From assembly GCA_026169045.1 (NCBI GenBank), contig JAPFDH010000024.1:1-64000 (forward strand): 64,000 nt of DNA, read 5' to 3'. Source of the stretch: Lachnospiraceae bacterium. GTDB lineage: Bacteria > Bacillota > Clostridia > Lachnospirales > Lachnospiraceae. Position 1 is the stretch's first letter. Each line of letters opens with the position of its first letter. The position numbers and the translations under genes were made by a program. Below, piece after piece: positions 52,860 through 63,093 of this stretch. The notes beneath the pieces are model-generated. The model was not told the origin of the DNA. It searched no databases and saw only the letters and a list, made by a program, of their open reading frames with translations.

Positions 52860-54215
52860 ATGAGAATTTCGATACCAGATGAAGTGGAATTTATTATAGA
52901 AACATTGGAAAAAGCAGGTTATGAAGCATATGCCGTAGGGGGATGCGTCAGAGACACTCTTTTGGGAAGAATTCCGGGAGATTGGGATATTACGACTTCT
53001 GCCCTTCCGATTCAGGTAAAGCAATTATTTCATCGGACGGTGGATACCGGAATTGCCCATGGTACTGTAACCGTTCTTTTGAAAGGAAACGGATATGAGG
53101 TGACCACATTTCGGATTGATGGTGAATATGAAGATGCCAGACATCCTAAAGAAGTGATTTTTACTTCTAAACTGGCAGAAGATTTGAAAAGAAGAGACTT
53201 TACAATTAATGCGATGGCGTACAATCATCGGACGGGAATTGTAGATCTATTTTGCGGAAAAGAAGATTTAAAAGAAAAAATAATTCGATGTGTGGGGGAT
53301 GCAAAAACGCGGTTTGAGGAAGATGCTCTTCGGATTATGCGTGCTGTCCGGTTTAGTGCACAGCTTGGTTTTTCCATTGAAGAAGAAACAAAAACTGCGG
53401 CATCGGTATTAGTTCAAAATCTGGAACGGGTAAGTAAGGAGAGAATTCAGGTAGAATTGGTTAAACTTCTTATTTCAGAACATCCGGAAAAAGTGAGAGA
53501 ACTTTATCAGATGGGAATTAGCCGTGTGATTCTTCCTGAACTGGATCAGGTGATGGAATTGGAGCAGAATAATCCATATCACTGCTATACAGTGGGAGAG
53601 CATACCATACACATGTTACAGGAAATACGAGCAGATAAAGTACTTCGTGTGACCGCTCTTTTGCACGATTTGGGAAAGCCGGAATGTCATGTCAGAGACA
53701 GTAAGGGAGAAGATCATTTTAATGGTCATGCAGAAACTGGTGCCAGGATGGCCAAAAAAATTCTGCGTCGTTTAAAGTTTGATAATGATACCATTCGGCG
53801 ATCAGAAAATCTGATTCGGTATCATGCCTATCATTTAAAACAAGATAAAACAGTTGTGCGAAAGGCGATAAATCAAGTGGGGAAAGAGGCTTTTTCTGAT
53901 TTGCTGGAAATTATGGAGGCAGATACAAAAGCAAAAAGTGAATATACACGTCAGGAACGTCTTGATGATATAAAAATGATTCGAATGATGTATGAACAAA
54001 TATGCGAAGAAGGTGAGTGTGTTGATCTTGCCGGATTGGCAGTCAATGGACAGGATCTGATCCAAATGGGAATGAAACCGGGAAAAGAACTGGGGGAAGT
54101 GCTTCAGAAAATGCTGGAATATGTTTTGGAACATCCTTGTGATAATAGAAAAGAAATACTTTTGGAGAAGTTTGCTATGACAGGAAATGTTTCTATTATC
54201 ACGGAAAAATATTGA
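52860..54215 (+). CDS. cca: CCA tRNA nucleotidyltransferase with HD domain
   Basis: 451 residues. The poly(A)-polymerase-type head has VGGCVRDTLLGRIPGDWDITT (~25-45), the GxDxD catalytic site and RRDFTINAMAY. An HD domain with LLHDLGKPE and HAYHLKQDK lies at ~245-340. It adds or repairs CCA at tRNA 3' ends. AAAGGTGG is placed for the ATG at 52860; a GTG three codons earlier lies on the ribosome site. It is needed here because tRNA-Met at 199 does not encode CCA. Confidence 0.94.
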   Translation: MRISIPDEVEFIIETLEKAGYEAYAVGGCVRDTLLGRIPGDWDITTSALPIQVKQLFHRTVDTGIAHGTVTVLLKGNGYEVTTFRIDGEYEDARHPKEVIFTSKLAEDLKRRDFTINAMAYNHRTGIVDLFCGKEDLKEKIIRCVGDAKTRFEEDALRIMRAVRFSAQLGFSIEEETKTAASVLVQNLERVSKERIQVELVKLLISEHPEKVRELYQMGISRVILPELDQVMELEQNNPYHCYTVGEHTIHMLQEIRADKVLRVTALLHDLGKPECHVRDSKGEDHFNGHAETGARMAKKILRRLKFDNDTIRRSENLIRYHAYHLKQDKTVVRKAINQVGKEAFSDLLEIMEADTKAKSEYTRQERLDDIKMIRMMYEQICEEGECVDLAGLAVNGQDLIQMGMKPGKELGEVLQKMLEYVLEHPCDNRKEILLEKFAMTGNVSIITEKY

Positions 54216-54346
54216 TTCTCTGTTCAAAGTGTGATATGAATAAAGCATTAAAGAAGATTTTCTTTAAGCAGAATATGGAAAGATCAGCACTGTGTCTTTC
54301 TTTGGTTTTGCTATTACAAAACAGTGCAGAAATGGGGAAATCAGAT

Positions 54347-55060
54347 ATGCTGGAAATTAGAAACTTGACGAAAAAGTATGGAAGCAAAAAAGCGGTGGAT
54401 CAATTATCTCTTACCATTCATGAAGGTGAAATTTATGGATTTATAGGGCATAACGGCGCTGGTAAGACGACAACGATTAAAGCGTGTTGTGGAATTATGG
54501 ACTTTGATGAAGGAGAAATTTATATCAATGGTATGTCTGTAAAACAAAATCCGCTGGAATGCAAAAAAATTCTTTCATACATACCCGACAATCCGGACTT
54601 ATACGAATTCTTATCCGGTATCAAGTATCTGAATTTTATAGCAGATGTGTATGGGGTATCATCGAAGGATCGAAATGAAAGAATTAAGGAATATGCAGAT
54701 ATGTTTGAATTGACAAAGGATTTAGCTCAGCCGATCAGTGCATATTCCCATGGCATGAAACAAAAACTGGCAATTATAGCGGCATTAATTCATAAGCCTA
54801 AGTTATTGATTATGGATGAGCCTTTTGTGGGATTGGATCCCAAAGCGGCACATACTGTAAAACAGTTGATGCGCCAGCTTTGTGATGAAGGAGGAGCTAT
54901 TTTCTTTTCTACCCATGTGCTGGAAGTCGCTGAAAAACTTTGTGACAAAGTGGCAATTATAAAGGGTGGTCAGCTGATCATGGAAGGAACCATGGAAGAG
55001 GTAAAGGGAAATACATCTCTGGAGGATGTATTCTTAGAATTGGAGGGGGAAAATGCTTAA
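54347..55060 (+). CDS. ABC transporter ATP-binding protein (ABC-2 exporter type)
   Basis: 237 residues. Walker A GHNGAGKTT, Q-loop YIPDNPDLYE, signature YSHGMKQKL, Walker B LLIMDEPFVGLD and H-loop STHV are intact. It resembles BcrA/YxlF-type ATPases of ABC-2 exporters. The frame opens at 54212 with a TTG, but the conserved N-terminus MLEIRNLTKKYG begins at the ATG at 54347, preceded by GGGGA. It overlaps the permease start by 8 bp. The substrate is unknown. Confidence 0.88.
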   Translation: MLEIRNLTKKYGSKKAVDQLSLTIHEGEIYGFIGHNGAGKTTTIKACCGIMDFDEGEIYINGMSVKQNPLECKKILSYIPDNPDLYEFLSGIKYLNFIADVYGVSSKDRNERIKEYADMFELTKDLAQPISAYSHGMKQKLAIIAALIHKPKLLIMDEPFVGLDPKAAHTVKQLMRQLCDEGGAIFFSTHVLEVAEKLCDKVAIIKGGQLIMEGTMEEVKGNTSLEDVFLELEGENA

Positions 55061-56666
55061 ATCATTGATAAAAATCCGTTTTATGGCAATGTTTTCCTCT
55101 ATGTTTCGTAACTCAAAAAAAGGAAAAAGCTATGGAATCGGAATGAAGATTTTCATGGGAATTGTTTTTGCATATATCTTAGGGGTAATGGGAATGCTTT
55201 TTGGTTCTATTTTTTATATGATGTGTGAACCCTTTGATGCCCTTGGATTGAATTGGCTATATTTTGCCCTGGCTGGTATGTTTTCCTTTGCCATTTGTTT
55301 TGTTGGAAGTATATTTATGACGCAAAGCCAACTTTACGAGGCGAAAGATAATGAATTATTATTGGCAATGCCGGTTCCGCCTTCTTATATTTTATTAAGC
55401 CGCATGATTGCATTGCTATTGATGAATTATTTATATGAATTGGTTGTCATGATTCCGGCAGGTATTGTATATGTAATGTTTCTGCCGGTAACAGCGATGG
55501 GAGTAATAGCGTTTCTTGTATCGGTTGTATTGCTGCCATTTCTTGTTATGACGTTTTCATGTATTTTCGGATGGCTGGTGGCACTCATCAGTTCCCGTAT
55601 GAGAAGAAAGAATTTAATTGTTACCATAATTTCTGTGGTGCTGTTCTGTGGGTATATGGCAGTGTGTACACAGTTATATTCTTATATGGAAGCATTGGTA
55701 GAAAATGGGGTACAGATCGGTGAAGCGGTACAGAAAAGTATTTTTCCGGCGTACCATTTGGGAAAAGCTATTGCTGATTCCAGTGTTGGAAGCCTGCTTT
55801 TATTTGTGCTATGTGCGGTGGTACCGTTTGTTATCGTATATGTGGTTTTGTCTAAGAATTTTATTCACATTGCCACAGCCAAAAGGGGTACGGTACGTAT
55901 CGAGTACAAAGAAAAACAACTAAAGGTCAGTTCCGGTGTGAAGGCACTTACCATGAAGGATTTGTCCCGGCTGGGTGGAAATCCCATGTATATTTTAAAT
56001 GCATGTACAGGATCAATTTTATTGTTATTAGCCATCGGAGCTGCTATATGGAAATATGATGATGTAGCTTCCATCATAGAGATGGGAAAAGGATATATGG
56101 GTGATGAAGTGAATGAGGTATTGTGGGCTCTGGCGGCTTCATTGTTCGGAGCATGTTCCATTATGAACATTGTATCCGCACCAAGTATTTCTTTGGAAGG
56201 AAAAAATTTGTGGATTTTAAAAACACTTCCGATTCCATCAGGAAAAATATTGATTTCTAAAGTCTGGGCACATGTGATTGCCTGTGTTCCGGCAGCATTA
56301 TTGGGGACAATTGTCTGTTTGTTTCTTTTGCCGTTTTCCTTAAAGGGATTTTTAATGACATTAATTTTACCTCTTTTAGTGAATATATGGCAGGCATTTT
56401 TTGGAGTAATCGTTAATTTGTTTTTTCCAAGATTTGATTGGGTGAGCGAAACCGCATGCGTAAAACAGGGTATTTCTGTTATGATTGCAATGTTTGGTGG
56501 TATGGCGATTGTGGCAATTCCGATTTTACTGTATATGTTTGTTATAAAAGGTGCGCTGGATCTGGTTATCTATGTATGGATCTGGGCAGCAGTGTTTGCA
56601 GTGCTCTGTATCGGTATGTGGAGATATCTGATGACGGCAGGAAGCAGACGATTTGATCGTTTGTAA
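55053..56666 (+). CDS. ABC-2-type exporter permease
   Basis: 537 residues with about 12 membrane helices, a large permease partner for the upstream ATPase (8-bp overlap, translational coupling). It contains the cytosolic segment EAKDNELLLAMPVPPSYILLSR (~residues 92-113) and a similar MNIVSAPSISLEGKNLWILKTLPIPSGKIL (~370-399), the duplicated element of this putative ABC-exporter family. Ends before a terminator. Substrate unknown. Confidence 0.8.
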   Translation: MLKSLIKIRFMAMFSSMFRNSKKGKSYGIGMKIFMGIVFAYILGVMGMLFGSIFYMMCEPFDALGLNWLYFALAGMFSFAICFVGSIFMTQSQLYEAKDNELLLAMPVPPSYILLSRMIALLLMNYLYELVVMIPAGIVYVMFLPVTAMGVIAFLVSVVLLPFLVMTFSCIFGWLVALISSRMRRKNLIVTIISVVLFCGYMAVCTQLYSYMEALVENGVQIGEAVQKSIFPAYHLGKAIADSSVGSLLLFVLCAVVPFVIVYVVLSKNFIHIATAKRGTVRIEYKEKQLKVSSGVKALTMKDLSRLGGNPMYILNACTGSILLLLAIGAAIWKYDDVASIIEMGKGYMGDEVNEVLWALAASLFGACSIMNIVSAPSISLEGKNLWILKTLPIPSGKILISKVWAHVIACVPAALLGTIVCLFLLPFSLKGFLMTLILPLLVNIWQAFFGVIVNLFFPRFDWVSETACVKQGISVMIAMFGGMAIVAIPILLYMFVIKGALDLVIYVWIWAAVFAVLCIGMWRYLMTAGSRRFDRL

Positions 56667-56672
56667 AAAAAG

Positions 56673-56714
56673 AAGCCGGACTGTGGTGCGAATGCATCAC
56701 AATCCGGCTTTCGT
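56673..56714. terminator. Terminator between convergent operons
   Basis: AAGCCGGA and TGTG (56673-56685) pair with CACA and TCCGGCTT (56698-56710). A-rich before, TCGTTT after. Confidence 0.8.
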
Positions 56715-56721
56715 TTCGTTT

Positions 56722-57675
56722 TTAACCGTTTATAAAATGGGAAACGATGCATAAAAAGAGAAAGATACCAATATGATATTGCCAGGTGGCAGATAAAATA
56801 CCAATAAATTCTCTCATAAAAGCGTTGGGCCAATAGTACCATTTTGTCGGAGCGCCAATACCAAATCCGCTCATTCCGCTGTGCCTCGCCCAGATGGATG
56901 AACGGAAAAGATGGTAATTACTGGTTGCAAAAATACATCTTGGATGTGGAAAATATTGTTTGGCAATACGGAAAGAATAGTCCATATTTTCTCTGGTGGT
57001 ACGGGAACGGTTTTCAATCCGAATATGTTCGTCGGGAATGCCGTTTTTTAAAAGATAATTTTGGATGGCTGATGCTTCGGATATCGCTTCATCCGGCCCT
57101 TTTCCACCGGATGGAATCAAAAGAGGCGCTTTTTGGCCTTGCCTAATTTGGCTTTTATACCGGCGGAGTGCGCAATCCGTACGTGCTTTCAAAATAGGAG
57201 TCAGATTTTTCCCGGATAGGGCACATCCCAGAATGATAATACTGTCCACTTCCGTTTTTGGCGGATGTAAAATATAATAGAAGGACACAATAAGAATACT
57301 GAAAAATAGAGACCAGAGGTAAATTAATAAAAGAAATAAGAAATGTCCAGTCCATTGAACTAGGGAAATGGACGACAGAGAGAAATAAGATGGAAAAAAG
57401 GAAAGAAGAAACAAAAGAAAGCCGGATATAATACCGAAAAAATGGTGGAAACGGATATGGATGGATTCCCGGGTTTTTAATATATAAAGAGAGATGCCTG
57501 CTATGGCAAGCAGAATAAGGGAACTTGTTTTTAATATCCATTCTCCCAAAAAAAGGAGAACAGGCGCAAGAAAAAAAGAGAGAAAAAAAGCGGGAAGGAA
57601 TCCCCGCTTTTTTTCTTTTGTAAATGGAACCTCAGTTATGGAATGATTCACTGGAATCTTAGATGTTATTTTCAT
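56722..57675 (-). CDS. DUF218 (YdcF/ElyC-type) membrane protein
   Basis: 317 residues. Four to five N-terminal membrane helices (~28-140) are followed by a DUF218 domain with IIILGCALSGKNLTPIL, PSGGKGPDEAISEA, IRIENRSRTTRENM and FATSNYHLFRSS. Relatives (SanA, ElyC, YdcF) are linked to cell-envelope maintenance; the reaction is unknown. GAAAGGTG precedes the ATG. It is the last gene of the minus-strand group. Confidence 0.82.
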   Translation of the reverse strand: MKITSKIPVNHSITEVPFTKEKKRGFLPAFFLSFFLAPVLLFLGEWILKTSSLILLAIAGISLYILKTRESIHIRFHHFFGIISGFLLFLLSFFPSYFSLSSISLVQWTGHFLFLLLIYLWSLFFSILIVSFYYILHPPKTEVDSIIILGCALSGKNLTPILKARTDCALRRYKSQIRQGQKAPLLIPSGGKGPDEAISEASAIQNYLLKNGIPDEHIRIENRSRTTRENMDYSFRIAKQYFPHPRCIFATSNYHLFRSSIWARHSGMSGFGIGAPTKWYYWPNAFMREFIGILSATWQYHIGIFLFLCIVSHFING

Positions 57676-57728
57676 AGATTCACCTTTCTAAAAGGAAAGA
57701 AAAATAAAGAGCAAAAAAGTCTTGTATA

Positions 57729-57760
57729 AACGCTCTTACCAATAGGCTTTAAAGAGTTAC
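57729..57760. repeat. Dispersed GTTAC repeat, partial copy
   Basis: ACGCTCTTACCAATAGGC then TTTAAAGAGTTAC aligns with GCGCTTTTGCGAATGGGC then TCTGAATAGTTAC at 39099-39129. It lies just beyond the stop codon of the minus-strand gene at 57774. Confidence 0.5.
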
Positions 57761-57773
57761 ACTTAACTTATTA

Positions 57774-58301
57774 TTATGAGGCATCATCAGTTAATGCTAC
57801 ATAAGGAGAAAAATCATCGGGAAGTTTCAAGGTTGCAATTCCCTCAGATACTTCTACAGATAAGAGAGGATTATCATTGTGACTGATACGGACATAGCGT
57901 GACGTCAAAATACCAAAGTCAAAATCGTAGTGCAGATTTTCCTTTTCTCCGCAAATATTTGCTACGACTTCATCGCCTTTTACAAACAAAAGATTTACCT
58001 GGGTATCGGAAGTGGGGGGAATCATTCCGTTGGATGAAGCGGTACCTGTAATCTGTACCATTTCGTCTTTTGAAATGTTGGAGGGGAAACTATAAAGATA
58101 ATCCCACTCAAAATCGGTGATATCATTCAGATTTTTCTCACCGGATACGAGGGCTTTTATGGATTCTGCCAGTTTCTTATTATTTTCCCGTATCTGCGGA
58201 GACGTTCGGTTGGTGGCAGTATAGGAAAACATGGGAACGAGGAAGCAGACTAAAATAATAAAAAGAAGTAAAAAACGTTTTTTGGTAGTTAATTTTTTCA
58301 T
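57774..58301 (-). CDS. Membrane-anchored or secreted protein of unknown function
   Basis: 175 residues. A basic N-terminus and one hydrophobic segment (FLLLFIILVCFLVPMFSY, ~10-27) form a signal peptide or anchor; the rest is a soluble beta-rich domain outside the membrane. No recognised family. It starts 15 bp after the ABC permease, so it may be an accessory part of that exporter. AGAGGA precedes the ATG. Confidence 0.65.
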   Translation of the reverse strand: MKKLTTKKRFLLLFIILVCFLVPMFSYTATNRTSPQIRENNKKLAESIKALVSGEKNLNDITDFEWDYLYSFPSNISKDEMVQITGTASSNGMIPPTSDTQVNLLFVKGDEVVANICGEKENLHYDFDFGILTSRYVRISHNDNPLLSVEVSEGIATLKLPDDFSPYVALTDDAS

Positions 58302-58316
58302 AAAGTTTAAATCCTC

Positions 58317-59096
58317 TCATGTCAAATTTAGTTTTCGATCCAGGAAGAAATAGCTGAGGAAATAATATAAACATGCCTGCAATAAAGCTAAAAGGAAGGA
58401 AAATGCAGATAAAATCATCAGACTGATACTTTCATTTCCGGAAAAAATGACTTCAGCTCCTATGTATAGGAAGGATGAACCAAAGGAAGAAATCATGGAA
58501 AATACAATGTAAAATGCAAGGTAAAAACCAATAGATGCCAAAATTTTATGCCGTGTCACGATCTGCCCCATGGACATGGATGCAAAGAATATAAGAGGGG
58601 CAGTAAAAAGTCTGGTCAAAGCAGTTAAAATCAAAAATGTGGTAAATCCAGTTATGTTTATCGTTGAAAAAGGCATAGAAATAATCCGAAGTAGTGCTCT
58701 GATGATATTCCATTCATCCGGTGATAAAAAAATGACTAATGATAAAACAATACATCCATAGCTGATGATATGCCATAAAGCACTGTTGATACATTTGGAT
58801 AACAAATGTGTTCCTGTTTTTACGGGAAGAGTAAAAGTCAGATAGCCTTCCCGGGAGATACATTTTCTGTAAAAGTGGATAACTAGAAAAATTTCTGTTA
58901 AAAGCACAACTCCAATGAGACAGAACACATAGGATGATATAATTGTTCCCCGAAATGCATTGGAAACAGTGCTGTTTTTGGGATTAATCAGTAAGTAAAC
59001 TTTATTGATGAAAACTACAACTGCGAAAAGTAAATACATGGGAAGATAATAACGGGCACAAGTTTTAATATCATGTTTTAATACTTTCCCTAACAT
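58317..59096 (-). CDS. ABC-2-type transporter permease
   Basis: 259 residues with about six membrane helices. The N-terminus MLGKVLKHDIKTCARYYLPMY is typical of small ABC-2 permeases, with the REGYLTFTLPVKTGTHLLSK segment (~82-101) after helix 2. Its start overlaps the ATPase stop by 7 bp. GGGAGGTG precedes the ATG. Partner of the upstream ATPase; substrate unknown. Confidence 0.8.
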   Translation of the reverse strand: MLGKVLKHDIKTCARYYLPMYLLFAVVVFINKVYLLINPKNSTVSNAFRGTIISSYVFCLIGVVLLTEIFLVIHFYRKCISREGYLTFTLPVKTGTHLLSKCINSALWHIISYGCIVLSLVIFLSPDEWNIIRALLRIISMPFSTINITGFTTFLILTALTRLFTAPLIFFASMSMGQIVTRHKILASIGFYLAFYIVFSMISSFGSSFLYIGAEVIFSGNESISLMILSAFSFLLALLQACLYYFLSYFFLDRKLNLT

Positions 59097-59788
59097 CGGA
59101 ACACCTCCCGAAATAGTTGATCAATGGTTTTTCCATCTTTTTGTCGTATGTCATCGGCTTTTGCCTGGAGAAGAATCTGTCCGTTTTGAAGAAAAATAAC
59201 ATCATTTAAAATAGATTCGATGTCGGATATTAAATGAGTAGAAATCAAAATGGAAGCTTGTGGATCGTAGTAGTTTAAAATGGTATTAAGAATGAAATCT
59301 CTGGCAGCAGGATCGACCCCGGCGATGGGCTCATCCAAAATATAGAGATCAGCATGACGGCTCATTACCATGATAAGCTGTACTTTTTCCAGAGTTCCTT
59401 TGGATAGCGGACGCATTCGGAACGAGGGATCCAGGCTGAGTGCCTGCAGCATTTCATAGGCCCTTTTTTCATCAAAATCATCATAAAAGTCACGAAACAA
59501 ATGGATAACATCTGATATTTTTCCTGTATTAGGAAGGCAGTTACAGTCCGGAAGATAAGAAACAATTTTCTTTGTTTCAGGACTTATGGGCATGCCATCA
59601 ATAAGAATTTCTCCAAAGGAAGGAGTTAATAATCCATTGATTAATTTAATGAGGGTGGTTTTTCCACTCCCATTTGGACCGAGAAGTCCGGTGACACTGC
59701 CACGGGACAGCGAAAGACTGATATCAGATAATGCTGTAAAGCGACCAAATTGTTTGGTTACATGTCGGCATTCCAGGATTGGTTTCAT
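59090..59788 (-). CDS. ABC transporter ATP-binding protein (YtrB/BcrA-like)
   Basis: 232 residues. Walker A GPNGSGKTT, Walker B LYILDEPIAGVD and H-loop STHL are intact. The signature is degenerate: LSKGTLEKVQ instead of LSGGQ. Such ATPases often follow a GntR-type repressor gene (ytrA-like), but none is here. The ATG ending at 59788 follows AAAGGAGG; a GTG six codons upstream lies on that site. First gene of the minus-strand operon with the permease, the secreted protein and DUF218. Confidence 0.85.
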   Translation of the reverse strand: MKPILECRHVTKQFGRFTALSDISLSLSRGSVTGLLGPNGSGKTTLIKLINGLLTPSFGEILIDGMPISPETKKIVSYLPDCNCLPNTGKISDVIHLFRDFYDDFDEKRAYEMLQALSLDPSFRMRPLSKGTLEKVQLIMVMSRHADLYILDEPIAGVDPAARDFILNTILNYYDPQASILISTHLISDIESILNDVIFLQNGQILLQAKADDIRQKDGKTIDQLFREVFRC

Positions 59789-59874
59789 AGATAATCCTCC
59801 TTTCACAATAATAAGAGGATGACAATGGACAGGAAGTAAAGAAATTCATACCAGACAGTCATCATCTGGATAAC

Positions 59875-59903
59875 ATTGTAACAAAGTGCCGGGGGAAAAT
59901 CAA
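59875..59903 (-). promoter_or_regulatory. Promoter of the minus-strand ABC operon
   Basis: Minus-strand TTGATT (59898-59903), a 17-bp spacer and TACAAT (59875-59880). Confidence 0.7.
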
Positions 59904-59996
59904 GAAAATAGGCGGGTAGCAATTTATAAACAATTTGTAAATCTATGAAAATTTTCTATAAAATATAACATACAAAGTTAATGAATGGGAAAAGCA

Positions 59997-60025
59997 TTGA
60001 CAAATGGAATGTGGACTGTTATCAT
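59997..60025 (+). promoter_or_regulatory. Promoter of dapL
   Basis: Perfect TTGACA (59997-60002), a 17-bp spacer and TATCAT (60020-60025). A second plausible box pair (TTGTAA 59935-59940, TATAAA 59957-59962) lies upstream. The rest of 59789-60090 holds no gene. Confidence 0.75.
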
Positions 60026-60090
60026 TTTAACCAAATAAAGTGTTTCTTCAGAGGGAAAGAAATGGCCTGAAGGAGAGAAAGGGAGAAGCT

Positions 60091-61305
60091 ATGTTTAAGA
60101 TTAACGACAATTATTTAAAACTTCCAGGTAGTTATCTGTTTTCTATGATAGGAAAAAAAGTAAATGAATTTTCAAAAGCAAATCCGGATAAAAAAATTAT
60201 CCGCTTAGGTATTGGTGATGTGACACAGCCATTGGCTCCGGCAATTATCGATTCTCTTCATAAAGCAGTGGATGAAATGGCTCACGCTGAGACATTTCAT
60301 GGGTATGCGCCTGATTTGGGATATGAGTTTTTGAGAAGTGCGATTGTAAAACAAGATTATCAGGCTCGTGGAGCTCATGTGGAATTGGATGAAATTTTTA
60401 TCAGTGATGGCGCAAAAGGGGATTCAGGAAATATTCAGGAAATCTTCAGCGAAAATAATAGGATAGCGGTATGTGATCCGGTATATCCTGTGTATGTTGA
60501 CAGTAACGTTATGGCAGGAAGAACAGGCACATATGATCCTAAGACGGAAACATGGAGTGATGTTATTTATATGCCATGTACAGAAGAAAATAATTTTGTA
60601 CCGCAGCTTCCGGAAGAAACACCGGATTTGATTTATCTGTGTTTCCCGAATAATCCTACGGGATCTGCTGTGACAAAAGAACAGCTTCAGGTCTGGGTGG
60701 ATTATGCTAATAAGGTTGGCGCAGTCATCATTTATGATGCTGCATATGAAGCTTATATTTCCGAAGAAAATATTCCCCATACGATCTATGAGTGTGAAGG
60801 TGCGAGAACATGTGCCATTGAATTGCGCAGCTTCTCCAAAAAAGCTGGTTTCACAGGAACCCGTTTGGGATTTACGGTAGTGCCGAAGGATCTGAAATGT
60901 GGAGATGTTATGTTAAATACCCTTTGGGCAAGAAGACACGGAACAAAGTATAATGGTGCTCCTTATATCGTGCAGCGTGCGGGTGAAGCAGTGTATACTC
61001 CGGAAGGCGATGCACAGCTGAAAAAGCAGATTGCATATTATATGAATAATGCAAAAGTGATTATGAATGGACTGAAAGATGCAGGATACAGTGTATCCGG
61101 CGGGGTTAATGCTCCATATATTTGGCTGAAAACGCCGGATTCCATGACAAGCTGGGAGTTTTTTGATTATTTATTGGAAAAAGCAAATGTTGTGGGAACA
61201 CCTGGATCTGGATTTGGACCGAGCGGAGAAGGGTATTTTAGACTGACAGCATTCGGCAGTTATGAAAATACTCTGGAAGCGATTGAAAGAATTAAGAATA
61301 TGTAA
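60091..61305 (+). CDS. dapL: LL-diaminopimelate aminotransferase
   Basis: 404 residues. A PLP-dependent class I/II aminotransferase that makes LL-diaminopimelate from tetrahydrodipicolinate in one step, for lysine and peptidoglycan. It begins [17 protein letters not shown] and has [19 protein letters not shown] and the PLP lysine in [10 protein letters not shown] (Lys250). It matches DapL closely in length and motifs. GGGAGAAGCT precedes the ATG at 60091; in-frame codons from 60040 lack a site. A terminator follows. Confidence 0.95.
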   Translation: MFKINDNYLKLPGSYLFSMIGKKVNEFSKANPDKKIIRLGIGDVTQPLAPAIIDSLHKAVDEMAHAETFHGYAPDLGYEFLRSAIVKQDYQARGAHVELDEIFISDGAKGDSGNIQEIFSENNRIAVCDPVYPVYVDSNVMAGRTGTYDPKTETWSDVIYMPCTEENNFVPQLPEETPDLIYLCFPNNPTGSAVTKEQLQVWVDYANKVGAVIIYDAAYEAYISEENIPHTIYECEGARTCAIELRSFSKKAGFTGTRLGFTVVPKDLKCGDVMLNTLWARRHGTKYNGAPYIVQRAGEAVYTPEGDAQLKKQIAYYMNNAKVIMNGLKDAGYSVSGGVNAPYIWLKTPDSMTSWEFFDYLLEKANVVGTPGSGFGPSGEGYFRLTAFGSYENTLEAIERIKNM

Positions 61306-61362
61306 GAATCGTTTACCAGTAATAAAGAATGCAGAGGATGTCCAAAAATCATGGAATAATTG

Positions 61363-61399
61363 GAAGAGGTGTTGGTTTTAAAACAAACACCTCTTTTTT
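61363..61399 (+). terminator. Terminator after dapL
   Basis: AAGAGGTGTTGGTTT pairs with AAACAAACACCTCTT and is followed by TTTT. Confidence 0.88.
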
Positions 61400-61439
61400 G
61401 TGAGAAGGTGTATCTGGAAAGGTAAATGGTGGCAGTATC

Positions 61440-63092
61440 ATGGGGGTTATTCAACATTTTATCAGAAATAAGTGGGAGCATAAAGAAATGATCGTTGGAT
61501 TAAGCATTCTTCGAATTCTATATGCGTTTTTATCTTTGGCAACACCGGAATTGTTGCGGCAGGCGACAAATGCCATAGAAATGGGAAAAATAAGAGCACT
61601 CTCTTGGGTGATCGCAGAAGCTGTGGCAGTTACTTTGCTTTATATTTGTGTAAACTATTGGTATCAGATAGAAAGTCGAAAATACATAAATAAAATGGAG
61701 GGAATTCTGCAGAAAGAGGTTATTCTGAAACAATATCGTCTGGAAAAAAGGATACGTTCCGGTTATTCCATTGGTGATATGCTGACATATGCCATCCAAA
61801 ATGTCCCTGAGGCGGTTCAGAATACACTGGAGACTCTGTTTACCTATGCAGAAGGATTTATGGTCATTTTTTCCGGAGCAGTTTATATGTTGCTTTTGGA
61901 TTGGAGAATGGGAAGTCTGGTCATTTTGTATGACATTTTGTTTCGTTTGGTAACCTTGTTTTACGATAAGAAAATACAGAGAATTACAGAAAAAGGAATT
62001 GATATATCCAAAAGAAATACATCTTTTTTGATGGATATTTTGCAGAATAATATTATAATTCGTATATTTGGAAGAAAAAAATATTACTTGAATCTTTTAA
62101 ATGAAAGAGAAGAGGAGGATCGAAAGAACGCTGATAAACAGTTTGCATTTTATCAGTCCTATGAAGAACTTCAATGGGCATGCAAATCCATGGCAAACTT
62201 AATTTTGCTTTTTGGTCTGGGAAGCTGGATGGTATCCATAGGTGAGATGGAATTTAGTGTTATCATTGCATTTACCATGGCAACCGATTATTTTGCAAAG
62301 GGTATTATAAAATGGACAGAAGCAATCGTATATAAGAACAAAGCGATTCCCAACATCCTTTCTCTGGAAGAATTTCTGGAGCAGGAAGAAGAGTCAGAAA
62401 AGCAGAGTGGAACAGAGCATGGTGATAAAATGATACAGGAAGGTGAGGGGAAGAAAGAGCCGCTTATAGAAATGAAAGGAGTGACTTTTTCTTTTGGTGA
62501 TAAAAAGATTTTGGATCATGCAGATTTAAAATTATATAAAGGGGAATGGATTCAGGTGGTAGGAGCAAACGGAGAAGGAAAGTCCACTTTTTTACAGATA
62601 CTGGCAGGTGTTTATCAGCCTCAGGAAGGGCAGATCCTTGTCCGTGGATGCGATGATAAAAAGAAATCTCAAAGATATTTGCTTGATAATTGTGTATATA
62701 TTCCGCAGGTTCCTCAGATTATAAATGGTTCGATTTGGGAAAATTTATCACTGGATGAAGAAGTAGAGAAAAAACGGGCAGAAAGAATTGTAAAGGAAAT
62801 TCATCTTGAAAAAGTGAAAGATGAGCTGCCGGAAATGTATTCGCAAGGGGAAAAACAGAGACTTTGTATTGGAAGAGCATTTTATCATATAAAACAAGAT
62901 TCCATTATTCTGGGCGATGAAATTTTTTCCAGTATTGATTCAGCAAATCGTTTCCATATAGCAAAACAAATGCAGCAGTATGGACAAGGCAAAACGATAT
63001 TGTTTGTCTGTCACGAAACAATGGGAATTCCTTTTGATCGCACCATTCGGTTGGAGAACGGAAAGATCTGTGAAGAAGGGGGAGAAGTGTAA
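61440..63092 (+). CDS. ABC exporter, fused membrane and ATPase domains (subunit 1)
   Basis: 550 residues. A type-1 exporter membrane domain (~1-300, five to six helices) is followed by an ATPase domain (~340-550). Walker A is GANGEGKST, Q-loop YIPQVPQI, signature YSQGEKQR (degenerate), Walker B IILGDEIF and H-loop VCHE. A charged Glu/Lys linker (~318-340) joins the domains. It starts the heterodimer with the next gene (one-base gap). Substrate unknown; drug, lipid or peptide export are all possible. Confidence 0.85.
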   Translation: MGVIQHFIRNKWEHKEMIVGLSILRILYAFLSLATPELLRQATNAIEMGKIRALSWVIAEAVAVTLLYICVNYWYQIESRKYINKMEGILQKEVILKQYRLEKRIRSGYSIGDMLTYAIQNVPEAVQNTLETLFTYAEGFMVIFSGAVYMLLLDWRMGSLVILYDILFRLVTLFYDKKIQRITEKGIDISKRNTSFLMDILQNNIIIRIFGRKKYYLNLLNEREEEDRKNADKQFAFYQSYEELQWACKSMANLILLFGLGSWMVSIGEMEFSVIIAFTMATDYFAKGIIKWTEAIVYKNKAIPNILSLEEFLEQEEESEKQSGTEHGDKMIQEGEGKKEPLIEMKGVTFSFGDKKILDHADLKLYKGEWIQVVGANGEGKSTFLQILAGVYQPQEGQILVRGCDDKKKSQRYLLDNCVYIPQVPQIINGSIWENLSLDEEVEKKRAERIVKEIHLEKVKDELPEMYSQGEKQRLCIGRAFYHIKQDSIILGDEIFSSIDSANRFHIAKQMQQYGQGKTILFVCHETMGIPFDRTIRLENGKICEEGGEV

Positions 63093-63093
63093 A